From contig NBMI01000141.1 in assembly GCA_002085445.1 (NCBI GenBank), positions 1 through 46,672 on the forward strand: a stretch of DNA of 46,672 bases, given 5' to 3'. Positions 9,801 through 17,198 of this stretch are shown piece by piece (positions within the stretch are counted from its first letter, which is position 1; each line of letters opens with the position of its first letter). The position numbers and the translations under genes were made by a program. Origin of the DNA: Candidatus Parabeggiatoa sp. nov. 2. Lineage in GTDB: Bacteria > Pseudomonadota > Gammaproteobacteria > Beggiatoales > Beggiatoaceae. The notes under the pieces are model-generated. The model was not told where the DNA came from and ran no database searches. It worked only from the letters and a program-made list of their open reading frames with translations.

Positions 9801-10316
9801 AAAATCGTCGATCCCAACACCCTAGAAGAACTGCCCATCGGCGAAGCCGGATTAATTCTCATTGGCGGCACCCAGATCATGAAAGGTTACCTCAATGATC
9901 CAGAAAAAACCCAATCCGTTATCGTCGAAAAAGACGGCGTGCGCTGGTACAAATCAGGCGACAAAGGCAAGCTAGACAAAGACGGCTTTCTGATTATCCT
10001 AGATCGCTACTCCCGCTTTGCAAAACTCGGTGGCGAAATGGTTAGCCTTGGCGCCGTTGAGGCCCAAATAGCCCAAGTCATTGATAATGAAGAAATAGAA
10101 GTCCTCGCTGTCGCGCTATCCGATGCCAGCAAAGGCGAAAAAGTGGTTCTGTTGGTAGCCGGAGAAACGGACATAGATAAAATAAAGGCCCAGATTCGGG
10201 GAAGTGACATCAACCCGTTAATGATTCCAAAAGAATACTTGGCGGTAGAAGCGATACCCAAACTGGGCACCGGCAAGGCCGATTTTGCAACTGCTAAGAA
10301 AATAGCTAATCAGTGA
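6873..10316 (+). CDS. aas: Fused lysophospholipid transporter / acyltransferase / acyl-ACP synthetase
   Basis: A 1147-residue protein with three parts. Residues 1 to ~410 are a many-spanning MFS transporter of LplT type. Residues ~430-610 are a PlsC-type glycerophospholipid acyltransferase with NHVSWLDW (HX4D box, ~452) and FPEGHIS (~520). Residues ~655-1145 are an AMP-forming acyl-ACP synthetase with SSGSEGVPKG (~793), YGATETTPV and YKSGDKG. Together they flip lysophosphatidylethanolamine into the cytoplasmic leaflet and re-acylate it, a phospholipid repair route. E. coli makes LplT and Aas separately; fusions are known in other bacteria. The frame could extend upstream to a TTG at 6828, but that region is repeat DNA, so ATG 6873 (MEQSIWKNK) is chosen; its ribosome site (AGGA) is rather distant. 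Confidence 0.92.
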   Translation: MEQSIWKNKAFMPYLVVVFLNAFTDLGHKIIIQNALFKFYEGTELRVYTAIIQAMILLPFVMTFTPAGFLSDKFSKNRVIIIAAFIALPITAMITVCYYTGAFWLAFWLTFILALQSAFYSPAKYGYIRELVGKNNLAPANSAVQSVTIVAILAGTLVYTLFFEHLFSENFQSLGDILQSVKYVGFLLIAGTLIEALLSLRLPLKRQTNTALKFDVSKYLRMRYLRDNIKGAWSNQGIWLSIIGLSLFFAINQVLLANFGAHLKEVVGETDTRIANGMMALGGIGIVFGAIFAGKVSKNYIETGIIPLGALGICISLIILPFLRDSLSIALLFTIYGFFGGLFIVPLNALIQYYAKENEAGVILAANNFVQNIIMLVFLAASIGLAYVHFTNQTTFYVLAAITFVGTFYAIAKLPQSFIRYIIAGLMKRRYQVQVVGMKNIPSSGGVLLLGNHVSWLDWAILQIASPRPIRFVMFRTYYEKWYLKWFLDLFRVIPIGRAGSKQALEQVRLNLSQGEVVALFPEGHISHNGHLSIFKTGFERAVKDTQAVIVPFYLRGLWGSLYSYATRKYRYSTGNAGQRRITVGFGKALSPNATAGDVKQAVLETSIHTWQEYIQTLEPLPISFLRTAKAQSSQVSVIDANTQLTYGRLLAAALVFSRKLKPLMSNQQNIGILLPASSGTVLANLAVLINGKTVVNLNYTAAPPVVALSMERAEIKTVLTAKLFLSKLEARGIDLSPLTEQANFVYLEDIKQEIPKASLILALLQAKLLPAFILKALYFKDVALEDTAAILFSSGSEGVPKGVQLTHTNIMGNIKQITAVLNPVNEDVILNALPTFHAFGLTVTTFLPLIEGIPMVCQPDPTDAKTIGRLAAQYQVTLLLGTSTFLRIYTRSRKIHPLMFQSVRLVVAGAERLNPEVRNAFKDKFGKEIYEGYGATETTPVASVNMPDILLSYSGDIQTGNKIGTVGLPLPGTTIKIVDPNTLEELPIGEAGLILIGGTQIMKGYLNDPEKTQSVIVEKDGVRWYKSGDKGKLDKDGFLIILDRYSRFAKLGGEMVSLGAVEAQIAQVIDNEEIEVLAVALSDASKGEKVVLLVAGETDIDKIKAQIRGSDINPLMIPKEYLAVEAIPKLGTGKADFATAKKIANQ

Positions 10317-10411
10317 TCAGTTATCAGTGATCAGTGATCAGTCGTCCAAACTTGAGTTTGGCAGGAGTCCAAACTTGAGTTTGGCAGGGCGCATTCTCGT
10401 TTTCACGGTTA

Positions 10412-10862
10412 AGTACAACTAATTACGCGGATAAACGAATTTAGTACAACTAATTACGCGGATAAACGAATTTAGTACAACTAATTACGCGGATAAACGA
10501 ATTAAGTAACGTGAGTTCGTAGATAAATTTTATCGATATCAATTGTTTGACAATAATTAAGAGATAAAAAAACTTTTTTGACGATTAAACCCTTAACATT
10601 AATACGTGAATAACTCTTTAATTGTGGGCCATTGAGTGAAATGAGCCAGTCAATGTTTTTTTAACTGATTGATAATCCAGTAATTATCAATAACGAGTTG
10701 AGATAATTAATAATTCAATAACTCACTGATATTTAAAGTCGAATTCACGTTAATTCGTTTATCCGCGTAATTCGTTGTACTACGTTGTACTAAATTCGTT
10801 TATCCGCGTAATTCGTTGTACTTACTTACGGCCATTCGTTTATCCGCGTAATTCGTTGTACT
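10412..10862. repeat. Inverted arrays of a ~31-bp repeat flanking 250 bp
   Basis: Three tandem copies (10,412-10,503) with core AATTACGCGGATAAACGAAT face three copies in reverse orientation (10,752-10,862). The inner edges are also inverted (AACGTGAGTTCG against CGAATTCACGTT), so the whole behaves like one ~450-bp element with long inverted ends. The core has no open frame. The family occurs at 6797, 15,151-15,252, 44,212-45,450 and 46,327. Nothing else is seen between aas and the tRNA genes apart from AATGATTAAT runs. Confidence 0.75.
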
Positions 10863-11060
10863 TACTATAGACTTCATGTTTGGGATCCCACCATAATATT
10901 TTAAAAATGTGACGATCTCTAACTCCCCAGAGACGTTCCTTTCCGGAAAATCGCAGAGAAAAGAGTGATTAATGATTAATGACTAATGATTAATAATTAA
11001 TTTTAGACACTTGTGGGAAAAGGTAAGTTTTGGCAAAGGGGGTTAGGGAAGATTTGGAAG

Positions 11061-11134
11061 TGGAGCGGGTGATGGGAATCGAACCCACGCTATCAGCTTG
11101 GGAAGCTGAAGTTCTACCATTGAACTACACCCGC
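11061..11134 (-). tRNA. tRNA-Gly (anticodon CCC), copy 1
   Basis: Read on the minus strand, a 74-nt cloverleaf starts GCGGGTG and ends CACCCGC-T-CCA with an encoded CCA. The anticodon arm is TCAGC-TTCCCAA-GCTGA, giving anticodon CCC, and the T-loop is TTCGATT. It closely resembles E. coli glyU. It reads GGG codons. Confidence 0.95.
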
Positions 11135-11192
11135 TAGATCGAATAACTTTTAATTGCACCCAACAAGAAAATGATGCTTAAAAAGCAAAGAG

Positions 11193-11266
11193 TGGAGCGG
11201 GTGATGGGAATCGAACCCACGCTATCAGCTTGGGAAGCTGAAGTTCTACCATTGAACTACACCCGC
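11193..11266 (-). tRNA. tRNA-Gly (anticodon CCC), copy 2
   Basis: Identical 74-nt gene to the copy at 11,061, lying 58 bp away on the same strand, so the two were probably made by tandem duplication and may be co-transcribed from right to left. A short frame across it (VMGIEPTLSAWEAEV) is the familiar spurious translation of tRNA antisense. Confidence 0.95.
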
Positions 11267-11327
11267 TCGGTGAAGAGGGCGCGTATTGTAATAAAAATTT
11301 TTGCCAAAGTCAAACAGGTGAATAAAA

Positions 11328-11531
11328 ATGATGGAAATTTTTTTAAACGGCGAACCGCGGCAAGTTGAAAACGGTCTCCCTATTGCCGACTTTATAAAAC
11401 AATTAAACTTAGAAAACAAACGGTTAGCCGTAGAGATCAACTCAGAGATTGTCCCGCGCAGTCAATTTGACAGCCACGTTTTGTCAGCGGGGGATAAAGT
11501 GGAAATCGTGCATGCGATTGGGGGGGGCTAG
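11328..11531 (+). CDS. thiS: Sulfur carrier protein ThiS
   Basis: A 67-residue beta-grasp protein starting MMEIFLNGEPRQVE and ending HAIGGG. The C-terminal glycines are the site that is adenylated and then thiocarboxylated to carry sulfur for the thiazole ring of thiamine. Length and fold pattern match ThiS. AGGTG eight bases before the first ATG supports 11,328; the adjacent ATG 11,331 is also possible. The usual downstream thiG is absent: about 450 bp of repeats follow, then genes on the opposite strand. It therefore stands alone and must work with ThiF/ThiG encoded elsewhere. Confidence 0.9.
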   Translation: MMEIFLNGEPRQVENGLPIADFIKQLNLENKRLAVEINSEIVPRSQFDSHVLSAGDKVEIVHAIGGG

Positions 11532-11641
11532 TCGTGGGGTGACGTAAACGAATTGTGAATTGTGACGTAAACGAACCTTCGGTCTGCTTTGCTAATTTTT
11601 ATTGGGTGGCAACCGATTTCCATGAACCTCACTTCATAGAG

Positions 11642-11906
11642 GTTAACAATTTAGCCCCTTTGGTGCGAATTAATATAGCCTGGGGCAACGCCCCTGGCTT
11701 TTAGCCCCTTTGGTGCGAATTAATATAGCCCCTTTGGTGCGAATTAATATAGCCTGGGGCAACGCCCCAGGCTTTTAGCCCAATGCCACACAGTTTGCGG
11801 AATTAGAAACAAATAATCCCCCCCGCCTTTGGTAAAGCCGTCGTCTAATAGCTGAAGTGCCCTAAAGGGCACTGAAGACTCAACTGGGGCAACGCCCCAG
11901 GCTTTG
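11642..11906. repeat. REP-like hairpin units
   Basis: Several units of the type TTAATATAGCC-TGGGGCAACGCCCCA-GGC alternate with AGCCCCTTTGGTGCGAA. CCTGGGGCAACGCCCCAGG is a 7-8-bp stem hairpin. One CCCTAAAGGGCACTGAAG piece (about 11,860) belongs to the 95-bp family at 1015. No gene lies between 11,532 and 11,981. Confidence 0.8.
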
Positions 11907-11981
11907 GGCGAAATTAATAGCAACTGACATTTTCGTCCAAGACTTGTCTTGGACGAAGAAGGACTAAGGAAAAATTGAGGT

Positions 11982-12674
11982 TCAGGCCTCGGCCTCAAAT
12001 TGCTCAAATCCCGCAATTTCGCCCGTCGCCAAATACAACTCCCACTCCCGGCTATGTTCCTCGGCAATCAGTCTCTCCAGCGCCGACGATTTAACGCGCA
12101 CCATTGGCTTACCATTGGTACTGCTGCGCGGTGTCACTCTCAGTTCATTGCATGAATAGACTGACAACTCAATAGGAAAAACGCGCCCACAAAGGATGTG
12201 AGTATAGTCCTTGTATTCACCCCCAACCCGAATCGTGACTTGTTTCGTCTTAAAGCGCCATCCCCGTTGATGGATATGGGCTTCGATTTCATCGATGTTA
12301 TCGGTGAAAACGTGCAAATCAATATCACTGCCGCGCCGCACATGCCCGGTACTCACTGAGCCTATCAGTCTAGGCTCGAAAGGTTCAAGAACGTTCATGG
12401 TTTCAAGGGCAATCACGCGCATGGCAAAAAGACGTTGTTGATTGAGATCGCCCTCAGTCAATTGGACGATTTCCCGCAGTGCGGCTTGAATTTCGCCATT
12501 AGAAGGCAAATCTTGAGGGCGGTAACGCATTTTTTTGTCGCCACCGCGCCCAAAGAGACGTTTGGCAGCAAGGCGTTTGGCATCGAAGTATTGATCCACA
12601 CCCTCATCGTACATCAAACGAGCGGCTTCGTGTGCGAGCGTTTGACGAAGTTCTGTCGAGCGTTGTTTCCTCAT
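11982..12674 (-). CDS. Nucleotidyltransferase-domain protein
   Basis: A 230-residue protein starting MRKQRSTELRQTL. Residues ~105-119 contain GSVSTGHVRRGSDIDL, the GS-x10-DxD signature of polymerase-beta-type nucleotidyltransferases, with D117 and D119 as likely metal ligands. An N-terminal helical region of about 100 residues precedes the catalytic core; the C-terminal part ends with acidic residues. The frame extends seven codons upstream, but the later ATG matches the natural-looking start. The next gene upstream on this strand encodes an HD-domain protein, a pairing that suggests synthesis and hydrolysis of a nucleotide or nucleotidyl modification; this is inference, and the substrate is unknown. 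Confidence 0.75.
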   Translation of the reverse strand: MRKQRSTELRQTLAHEAARLMYDEGVDQYFDAKRLAAKRLFGRGGDKKMRYRPQDLPSNGEIQAALREIVQLTEGDLNQQRLFAMRVIALETMNVLEPFEPRLIGSVSTGHVRRGSDIDLHVFTDNIDEIEAHIHQRGWRFKTKQVTIRVGGEYKDYTHILCGRVFPIELSVYSCNELRVTPRSSTNGKPMVRVKSSALERLIAEEHSREWELYLATGEIAGFEQFEAEA

Positions 12675-12806
12675 AGTGTTAATTGATAAATGCATTAAAT
12701 GGATTTCAAATCGATGTTATACGGAATGCACAGATGCGGGTGAAAATAAAAATAGACCCGTTTGGTATTTTTATTGACTTTCAATCCGAAAATGAAGTCA
12801 ATAAAA

Positions 12807-13165
12807 CATCCGTTTATTTCGCGTATCCGTTGTACTATCAGTATAGAGATACCCCTTGAGGGTAGGGCTGGGGTGATGAAAATTGTGAATGGTGAATTGT
12901 GTTTCAGGCTAAAGTTTTTCTCCGAAAAACTTTAGCCTGAAATTGTGAATGATTTTCAATGTGGAATAAAAACGGGATCAGTAAATTGTGAATTGTGTGA
13001 ATTGTTAATTGTTAATGATTTTCAATGCGGAATAAAAACGGGATCAGTTTTTGGGACAAGATAACCTTATTTTCACCACCCCAGGTAGGGCTGAGGGTGA
13101 AAGGGCACCGGCTGGGGGCGATTTGAGATAAAATCCTCCCTTTTTCAAAGGAGGGAATCCTCCCT
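12807..13165. repeat. Repeat-filled gap between two minus-strand genes
   Basis: The stretch 12,675-13,228 holds no gene. It contains a degenerate CGTATCCGTTGTACTA unit (12,822-12,838), a long hairpin with arms CAGGCTAAAGTTTTTC and GAAAAACTTTAGCCTG (about 12,905-12,940), a 32-bp direct repeat (12,948 and 13,013; core TTTTCAATG-GGAATAAAAACG) and a CCTCCCTTTTTCAAAGGAGGG palindromic repeat near 13,134. Confidence 0.7.
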
Positions 13166-13228
13166 TTCGCAAAGGCATGGTTGGCACTGAAAATGAGAAT
13201 TAAGCGGCGACTGTGTAATGACGTCGAC

Positions 13229-13810
13229 TCATCCAAGCGCCTTATTTTCATAGTAGTACGCAGCATCGCTGCTAGGCAGAATGGATGAAGTATGCATCAT
13301 CAAGATATCAATAGCGTCTTTGGGAGTTATAACGGAGACAATAGGCGAGCGCCCCTTTAAATCCCAAGCCCGTAACAATTCAAGCTCACGGAGTTGGGGC
13401 GTATTACGTAGCCAACGGCGAGTACGTTTGGGCGCAACGAGCAAGTGCAAGTGATGGCGGACGAGCCACACAATGCGGGAGGAGAGGAGTCCTTCCAATT
13501 CATCGGCACCGATTTGGGCATGATCGGGAGTACTCACCGCTTTGCCAATATCGTGCAAAAGCGCCGCCGCCCACAATTGGGGATCGTTGCAAGCACTGTG
13601 CGCTAGTTGGAAGACTTGGAGAGAATGATAGAGGGCATCCCCTTCGGGATGATAACGCGGATGCTGATGCACCCCGTCAAGGGATGTGAGCAAAAAGTCG
13701 AGATGTTTTTTGACAAATGCGGCCGACAGACTGTCTGCATGGGCGGTTGTAAAGATAGTTGATTTTTCAGCTATAAACTGATTCGCGCTGACATATTGTT
13801 TTTCTCTCAT
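13229..13810 (-). CDS. HD-domain phosphohydrolase-like protein
   Basis: A 193-residue protein from ATG 13,810 (MREKQYVSANQF). Residues 84-90 read LLHDIGK, the paired His-Asp of the HD superfamily, preceded by the metal-binding-type HPEGDALYHSLQVF (~54-67) and followed by WLVRHHLHL. HD proteins hydrolyse phosphomonoesters or nucleotides such as (p)ppGpp or dNTPs. A longer frame to 13,915 exists, but its extra 35 codons fall in repeat DNA, so the internal ATG is chosen. It lies upstream of the nucleotidyltransferase gene on the same strand, 550 bp away, and may act with it. Exact substrate unknown. Confidence 0.75.
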   Translation of the reverse strand: MREKQYVSANQFIAEKSTIFTTAHADSLSAAFVKKHLDFLLTSLDGVHQHPRYHPEGDALYHSLQVFQLAHSACNDPQLWAAALLHDIGKAVSTPDHAQIGADELEGLLSSRIVWLVRHHLHLLVAPKRTRRWLRNTPQLRELELLRAWDLKGRSPIVSVITPKDAIDILMMHTSSILPSSDAAYYYENKALG

Positions 13811-14202
13811 ATTAACCGGGCTATGCCCCGGTGGGCTTAAAAAAGTTGATATCCAAATCTTATGTCCAAACCTAAAGGTTTTAACGGAAACCGCCTGCTT
13901 GGGTTTGGAGTCCAATAAAAGCTTTGGACATCAGATTTAAAAAATCGTTGCACACTGAATAATGAATCGCTGAAAGTTGCTGAAGATTCTCTTGCGACTT
14001 CTGAACAACTCGCGGGGCGCGAATCATACCCGATTTCCACGCAGTTGTCTATTCTAAAACTACAAGGATTCGTTATAAAAAAGGATAAATCCATCGCTCT
14101 GAATAAAATCCGTTATATTTTTCAATGGAGTCCAAAGCTTTAGCTTTGGACGAATCAAATCCGTTATTAACTTTTTAGCGAACCTTTTATGAAATTTAAT
14201 TT

Positions 14203-15050
14203 AAAATTAGAGACTTGCTTATGTAATAAAATTATAGACTTATCATTGATTTAATCATTTTTAATTTTTAATTTTTCATGAGTCTACCGCCGCCGACGCA
14301 CACCCCACTCGTTTTAATGTTTGTGAGAGCCGATTTGTGGGCCATATACTGACATGGGTGCGGTACAATTATTAACCCGCCGACGCACAAGCCACTCCAA
14401 TTATTAACCCGCCGACGCACAAACCATTCGGTTTGGTGTTTGTGAAAGCCGATTTGTGGGCCGGATAAGGAGCCCAAACTTTAGTTTGGCAGAGTTTAAA
14501 TCCGCCTTACTATAGGCTTATCATTGATTTAATCATTTTTCATTTTTCATTTTTCATTTTTCATTAGTCTACCGCCGCCGACGCACAAGCCACTCGTGTT
14601 TGTGACAGCCGATTTGTGGGCCATCTAGTGACTTATGTGCGGTACAATTATTAACCCGCCGACGCACACCCCACTCGTTTTGGAGTTTGTGAGAGCCGAT
14701 TTGTGGGCCGGATAATCTTGGCAGAGTTTAAATCCGCCTTACTATAGGCTTATCATTGAATTAATCATTTTTCATTTTTCATTTTTCATTAGTCTACCGC
14801 CGCCGACGCACAAGCCACTCGTTTTAATGTTTGTGAGAGCCGATTTGTGGGCCATATAGTGACATGAGTGCGGCACAGTTATTAACCCGCCTACGCACAA
14901 GCCACTCGTTTTGGAGTTTGTGAGAGCCGATTTGTGGGCCATATAGTGACATGAGTGCGGCACAGTTATTAACCCGCCGACGCACACCCCACTCGTTTTG
15001 GAGTTTGTGAGAGCCGATTTGTGGGCCATATAGTGACATGGGTGCGGTAT
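14203..15050. repeat. Two-level tandem array with CCGACGCACAAGCCACTCG units
   Basis: About eight copies of an ~85-bp unit (GCCGACGCACA-CCACTCG, GTTTGTGAGAGCCGATTTGTG, GGCCATATAGTGACATG, GTGCGGTACAATTATTAACC) are grouped in three larger blocks, each introduced by CTTATCATTGATTTAATC and ATTTTTCATTTTTCATTAG (about 14,230, 14,515 and 14,750). Unit lengths vary because some lack the middle part. Minus-strand frames across it give repeated SALTNSKTSG peptides but no start signal, so I do not call them genes. The gap 13,811-15,484 is otherwise empty, with a CCAAAGCTTTAGCTTTGG palindrome at about 14,132. Confidence 0.85.
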
Positions 15051-15107
15051 AGTTATGCAGGGCGCATTCCCATTTTCCAGGTACTTTGTTAATAACGATG
15101 GCGATTA

Positions 15108-15295
15108 TGCTATCGATAAGGATTGATAAAAGTCAATTTTTATCGATAGTACGTTTATCCGCGTTTTTAATTCGTTTATCCGCGTAATTCGTTGTACTAA
15201 ATTCGTTTATCCGCGTAATTCGTTGTACTAAATTCGTTTATCCGCGTAATTAACTCATCATTTTATAACTCATTGATATTTAAAGTATAACTCAC
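15108..15295. repeat. TTATCCGCGTAATTCGTTG repeat array
   Basis: Begins with TATCGATAAGGATTGATAAA (shared with 6755), then about four copies of the ~31-bp family (15,151-15,252) and a tail AACTCATTGATATTTAAAGT that also occurs at about 10,718. The arrangement is a shorter relative of the inverted element at 10,412-10,862. Confidence 0.75.
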
Positions 15296-15484
15296 GTCTC
15301 GCTGAAAAAATTGGCAACGGGATAGGCGTGTGTCAACTTGAGATAAATTGTTAAAAGAATAACGAATAAGCAAAATAAGTTTGAAGGTGCATTTTTTCTA
15401 TTTTCGACTTCTATTTTGAGTATATATTTAATACCAAATACTAAAGTTTATGAAGATCGTGAAAATAAAAATGAAGAAGTATTT

Positions 15485-15604
15485 ATGATGGCTGGTATTA
15501 TATCGACGACTAACAATGTAGCAATTGGAAGATTTATCGAAGAAAGTAGAAAGGTTGTTACTCGCATCAAAGAACAGTTACCTGATATAATTGAATCTAA
15601 CTAA
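15485..15604 (+). CDS. Small hypothetical protein upstream of roadblock-like gene
   Basis: A 39-residue frame from ATG 15,485 (MMAGIISTTNNVAIGRF) ending DIIESN; the frame could reach back to a TTG at 15,416. The next gene starts 16 bases after its stop on the same strand, suggesting one transcript. The sequence is amphipathic, with a helical middle. No family recognised; it might be the end of a larger decayed gene. Confidence 0.4.
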   Translation: MMAGIISTTNNVAIGRFIEESRKVVTRIKEQLPDIIESN

Positions 15605-15620
15605 AATCGGATAATCCAAA

Positions 15621-16052
15621 ATGGACTCTCAATCTTTTCAAGACTTGCTTAATGATATCGTTTTGAGATCGAGCGGGATAGATGGAATTCTCATTTTAGA
15701 CCCGATCGAGGCGCTTCCCCTTTATCACAATACTGAATATAACGAGGCGCGACAACACGGAGAAGAGATTGTTGAGAATCATGATGCTATCGCAGATTCT
15801 CTGAGTGGAGTCCACAAAATTGCGGATACGTTAAAAGAGTTTGGTGATAATTCCAAACGGGGAGAATTGCAATACGGAATTTTTCAACTGTCGAACGGCA
15901 TTTTGGTACTCTATTTCTTGGAAATACACCAGAAACCCGTCGTCGTGGCATTTATCAGTGGGACACCAGATGGTTTAGGTTTGATGTTAAACCATTCCAA
16001 AGCCAAAATCGGGGAAATTGAACAAGCATTGAACCAATTCTTAGCCGCTTGA
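15621..16052 (+). CDS. Roadblock/LC7-like protein
   Basis: A 143-residue protein whose pattern fits the roadblock/LC7 fold: a helix, strand GIDGILILDP, variable middle, then GELQYGIFQLSNGILVLYFLE, PVVVAFISGTP and a final long helix EIEQALNQFL. Bacterial roadblock proteins such as MglB often bind small Ras-like GTPases and help set polarity or gliding. No GTPase gene is adjacent. The start is the ATG at 15,621 with a poor ribosome site, so translation may be coupled to the small upstream frame. The fold assignment is by pattern only. Confidence 0.5.
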   Translation: MDSQSFQDLLNDIVLRSSGIDGILILDPIEALPLYHNTEYNEARQHGEEIVENHDAIADSLSGVHKIADTLKEFGDNSKRGELQYGIFQLSNGILVLYFLEIHQKPVVVAFISGTPDGLGLMLNHSKAKIGEIEQALNQFLAA

Positions 16053-16082
16053 TGAATTGTACTCAAGTAGCCAGCGAGCGTG

Positions 16083-16320
16083 TGGGTAGAGCGAAGCGAA
16101 CCTTCGGTGTGCTTTGCTAAACCCACCATTTGCTGTATAACCTGCTTTTGCTGTATAACCTTCTAAAAACCAATGGGTACTGCCGTGTATTCACGGTACT
16201 GTGCCCATTCTACCTCTCATCAAGACTTTAGATTCAAATACAACGTCCTTTTGGCAATACATAGTACTCTGTCAATTTTGTTTTGTCAGGTTGGAGTCCA
16301 AAGCTTCAGCTTTGGATTCC
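16083..16320. repeat. Repeat fragments between the roadblock-like gene and brnT
   Basis: The gap 16,053-16,560 shows no gene. GTGGGTAGAGCGAAGCGAACC with AAACCCACCA (16,083-16,131) is shared with 20,228-20,312. TCCAAAGCTTCAGCTTTGGA (about 16,294-16,314) is a hairpin of a family seen at 14,132 and 24,920. Confidence 0.6.
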
Positions 16321-16560
16321 AACAACAAGCTGTCAATAGATGCGCGGCGGGTTTTGTTTAATATCTTTTAAAATAATAGCTTAGCTTGCTGTTATCGCCA
16401 CAATCGTTTTAAAGAGTCATAACTATAGACATATTGTTTTTTATTTATTGCCCTATAAAGGGTATAAGTATAGATTAGCCCTTTAAAATTTTTTTGACGG
16501 GTTTTTTTGTGAAACCAATTTTAGACTTTGCGGTTCCATACACAAGTTTATACTACAAAT

Positions 16561-16904
16561 ATGAGTCACCTAATCTTTGTTTGGGATGAAAATAAAAATC
16601 GCTTAAATCAGAGCAAACATAAAGTGTCTTTTGAAGAAGCGAAAACGGTCTTTTTTGACGAACATGCGAGGTTAATTTATGATCCTTTATGATCCTTTAT
16701 GATCCTTTATGATCCTTTATGATCCTTTATGATCCTGATCATTCGGAAACTGAAGAACGGTTTATTTTGCTTGGACTCAGTTTTCAATCAAGAACTTTAA
16801 TGGTATCTCATTGTTATCGTGAAAATGATAGCGTTGTTAGAATTATATCAGCAAGAAAAGCGAATCGTCACGAGCAACAACAATATAGAAGGTATCAATT
16901 ATGA
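16561..16904 (+). pseudogene. brnT: BrnT ribonuclease toxin, interrupted by a 10-bp repeat expansion
   Basis: The N-terminal part (16,561-16,692) encodes MSHLIFVWDENKNRLNQSKH, then VSFEEAKTVFFDEHARLIYDP, typical of BrnT (DUF497), and then stops. The C-terminal part continues in another frame from DPDHSETEERFILLG to the stop at 16,904. Between them lie six copies of TTTATGATCC. With one copy the frame would read straight through as LIYDPDHSE and give a normal ~97-residue toxin; any extra copy puts TGA in frame. A new ATG inside the last copies (16,719) opens the C-terminal half only. BrnT is an RNase toxin that inhibits translation and is neutralised by BrnA, encoded just downstream with an ATGA overlap. 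Confidence 0.85.
16676..16735. repeat. Six perfect tandem copies of TTTATGATCC inside brnT
   Basis: Positions 16,676-16,735 are six exact 10-bp units. Exact repetition implies recent expansion and suggests ready slippage. Only the single-copy allele restores the toxin frame, because each added unit introduces an in-frame TGA. Confidence 0.95.
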
Positions 16905-17110
16905 GAGATGACTACGATTTTTCTAATTCCGTTAAAAACCCCTATTTCGATAAACTCAAGCAACAGATCACTATCCCGGTTGATGAAGAAACACTCAGCT
17001 ATTTCAAAACCCTATCCGCAAAAAATGGTATTCCGTATCAAAATTTAATCCATTTATATCTGCGTGACTGTGCCCAACAACAGAAACAATTATCAATGAC
17101 TTGGAGTTAA
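16901..17110 (+). CDS. brnA: BrnA-like antitoxin
   Basis: A 69-residue protein with MRDDYDFSNSVKNPYF, then ITIPVDEETLSYFKTLS and IPYQNLIHLYLRDC, the usual order of a BrnA/CopG-type ribbon-helix-helix antitoxin. Such proteins bind the BrnT toxin and repress the operon promoter. Its ATG overlaps the brnT stop (ATGA), so translation is normally coupled to the toxin; because brnT now stops early, coupling may depend on re-initiation at 16,719. The antitoxin frame itself is intact. Confidence 0.8.
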   Translation: MRDDYDFSNSVKNPYFDKLKQQITIPVDEETLSYFKTLSAKNGIPYQNLIHLYLRDCAQQQKQLSMTWS

Positions 17111-17198
17111 GGCGGAACCGAAGGAGTACAAACCGAAGGAAGTACGAGCACCAAGTGTTTCAAGAAATCCGATTTGCTAAAGCGACTACAAACTAGAG

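Noticed and set aside
11171-11368. 65-codon plus-strand frame with VMGIEPTLSAWEAEVLPL
   Set aside because: It is the antisense of a tRNA-Gly gene, a well-known spurious protein.
12140-12686. Frames over the nucleotidyltransferase gene
   Set aside because: Shadows; the minus-strand gene has a clear catalytic motif.
14268-15039. Minus-strand frames with repeated SALTNSKTSG and CVGGLIT peptides
   Set aside because: They simply translate the tandem array; no ribosome site, and frames shift between units.
14203-15050. Possible CRISPR array
   Set aside because: Units and their intervening sequence are both repeated, spacing is irregular and no cas gene is present.
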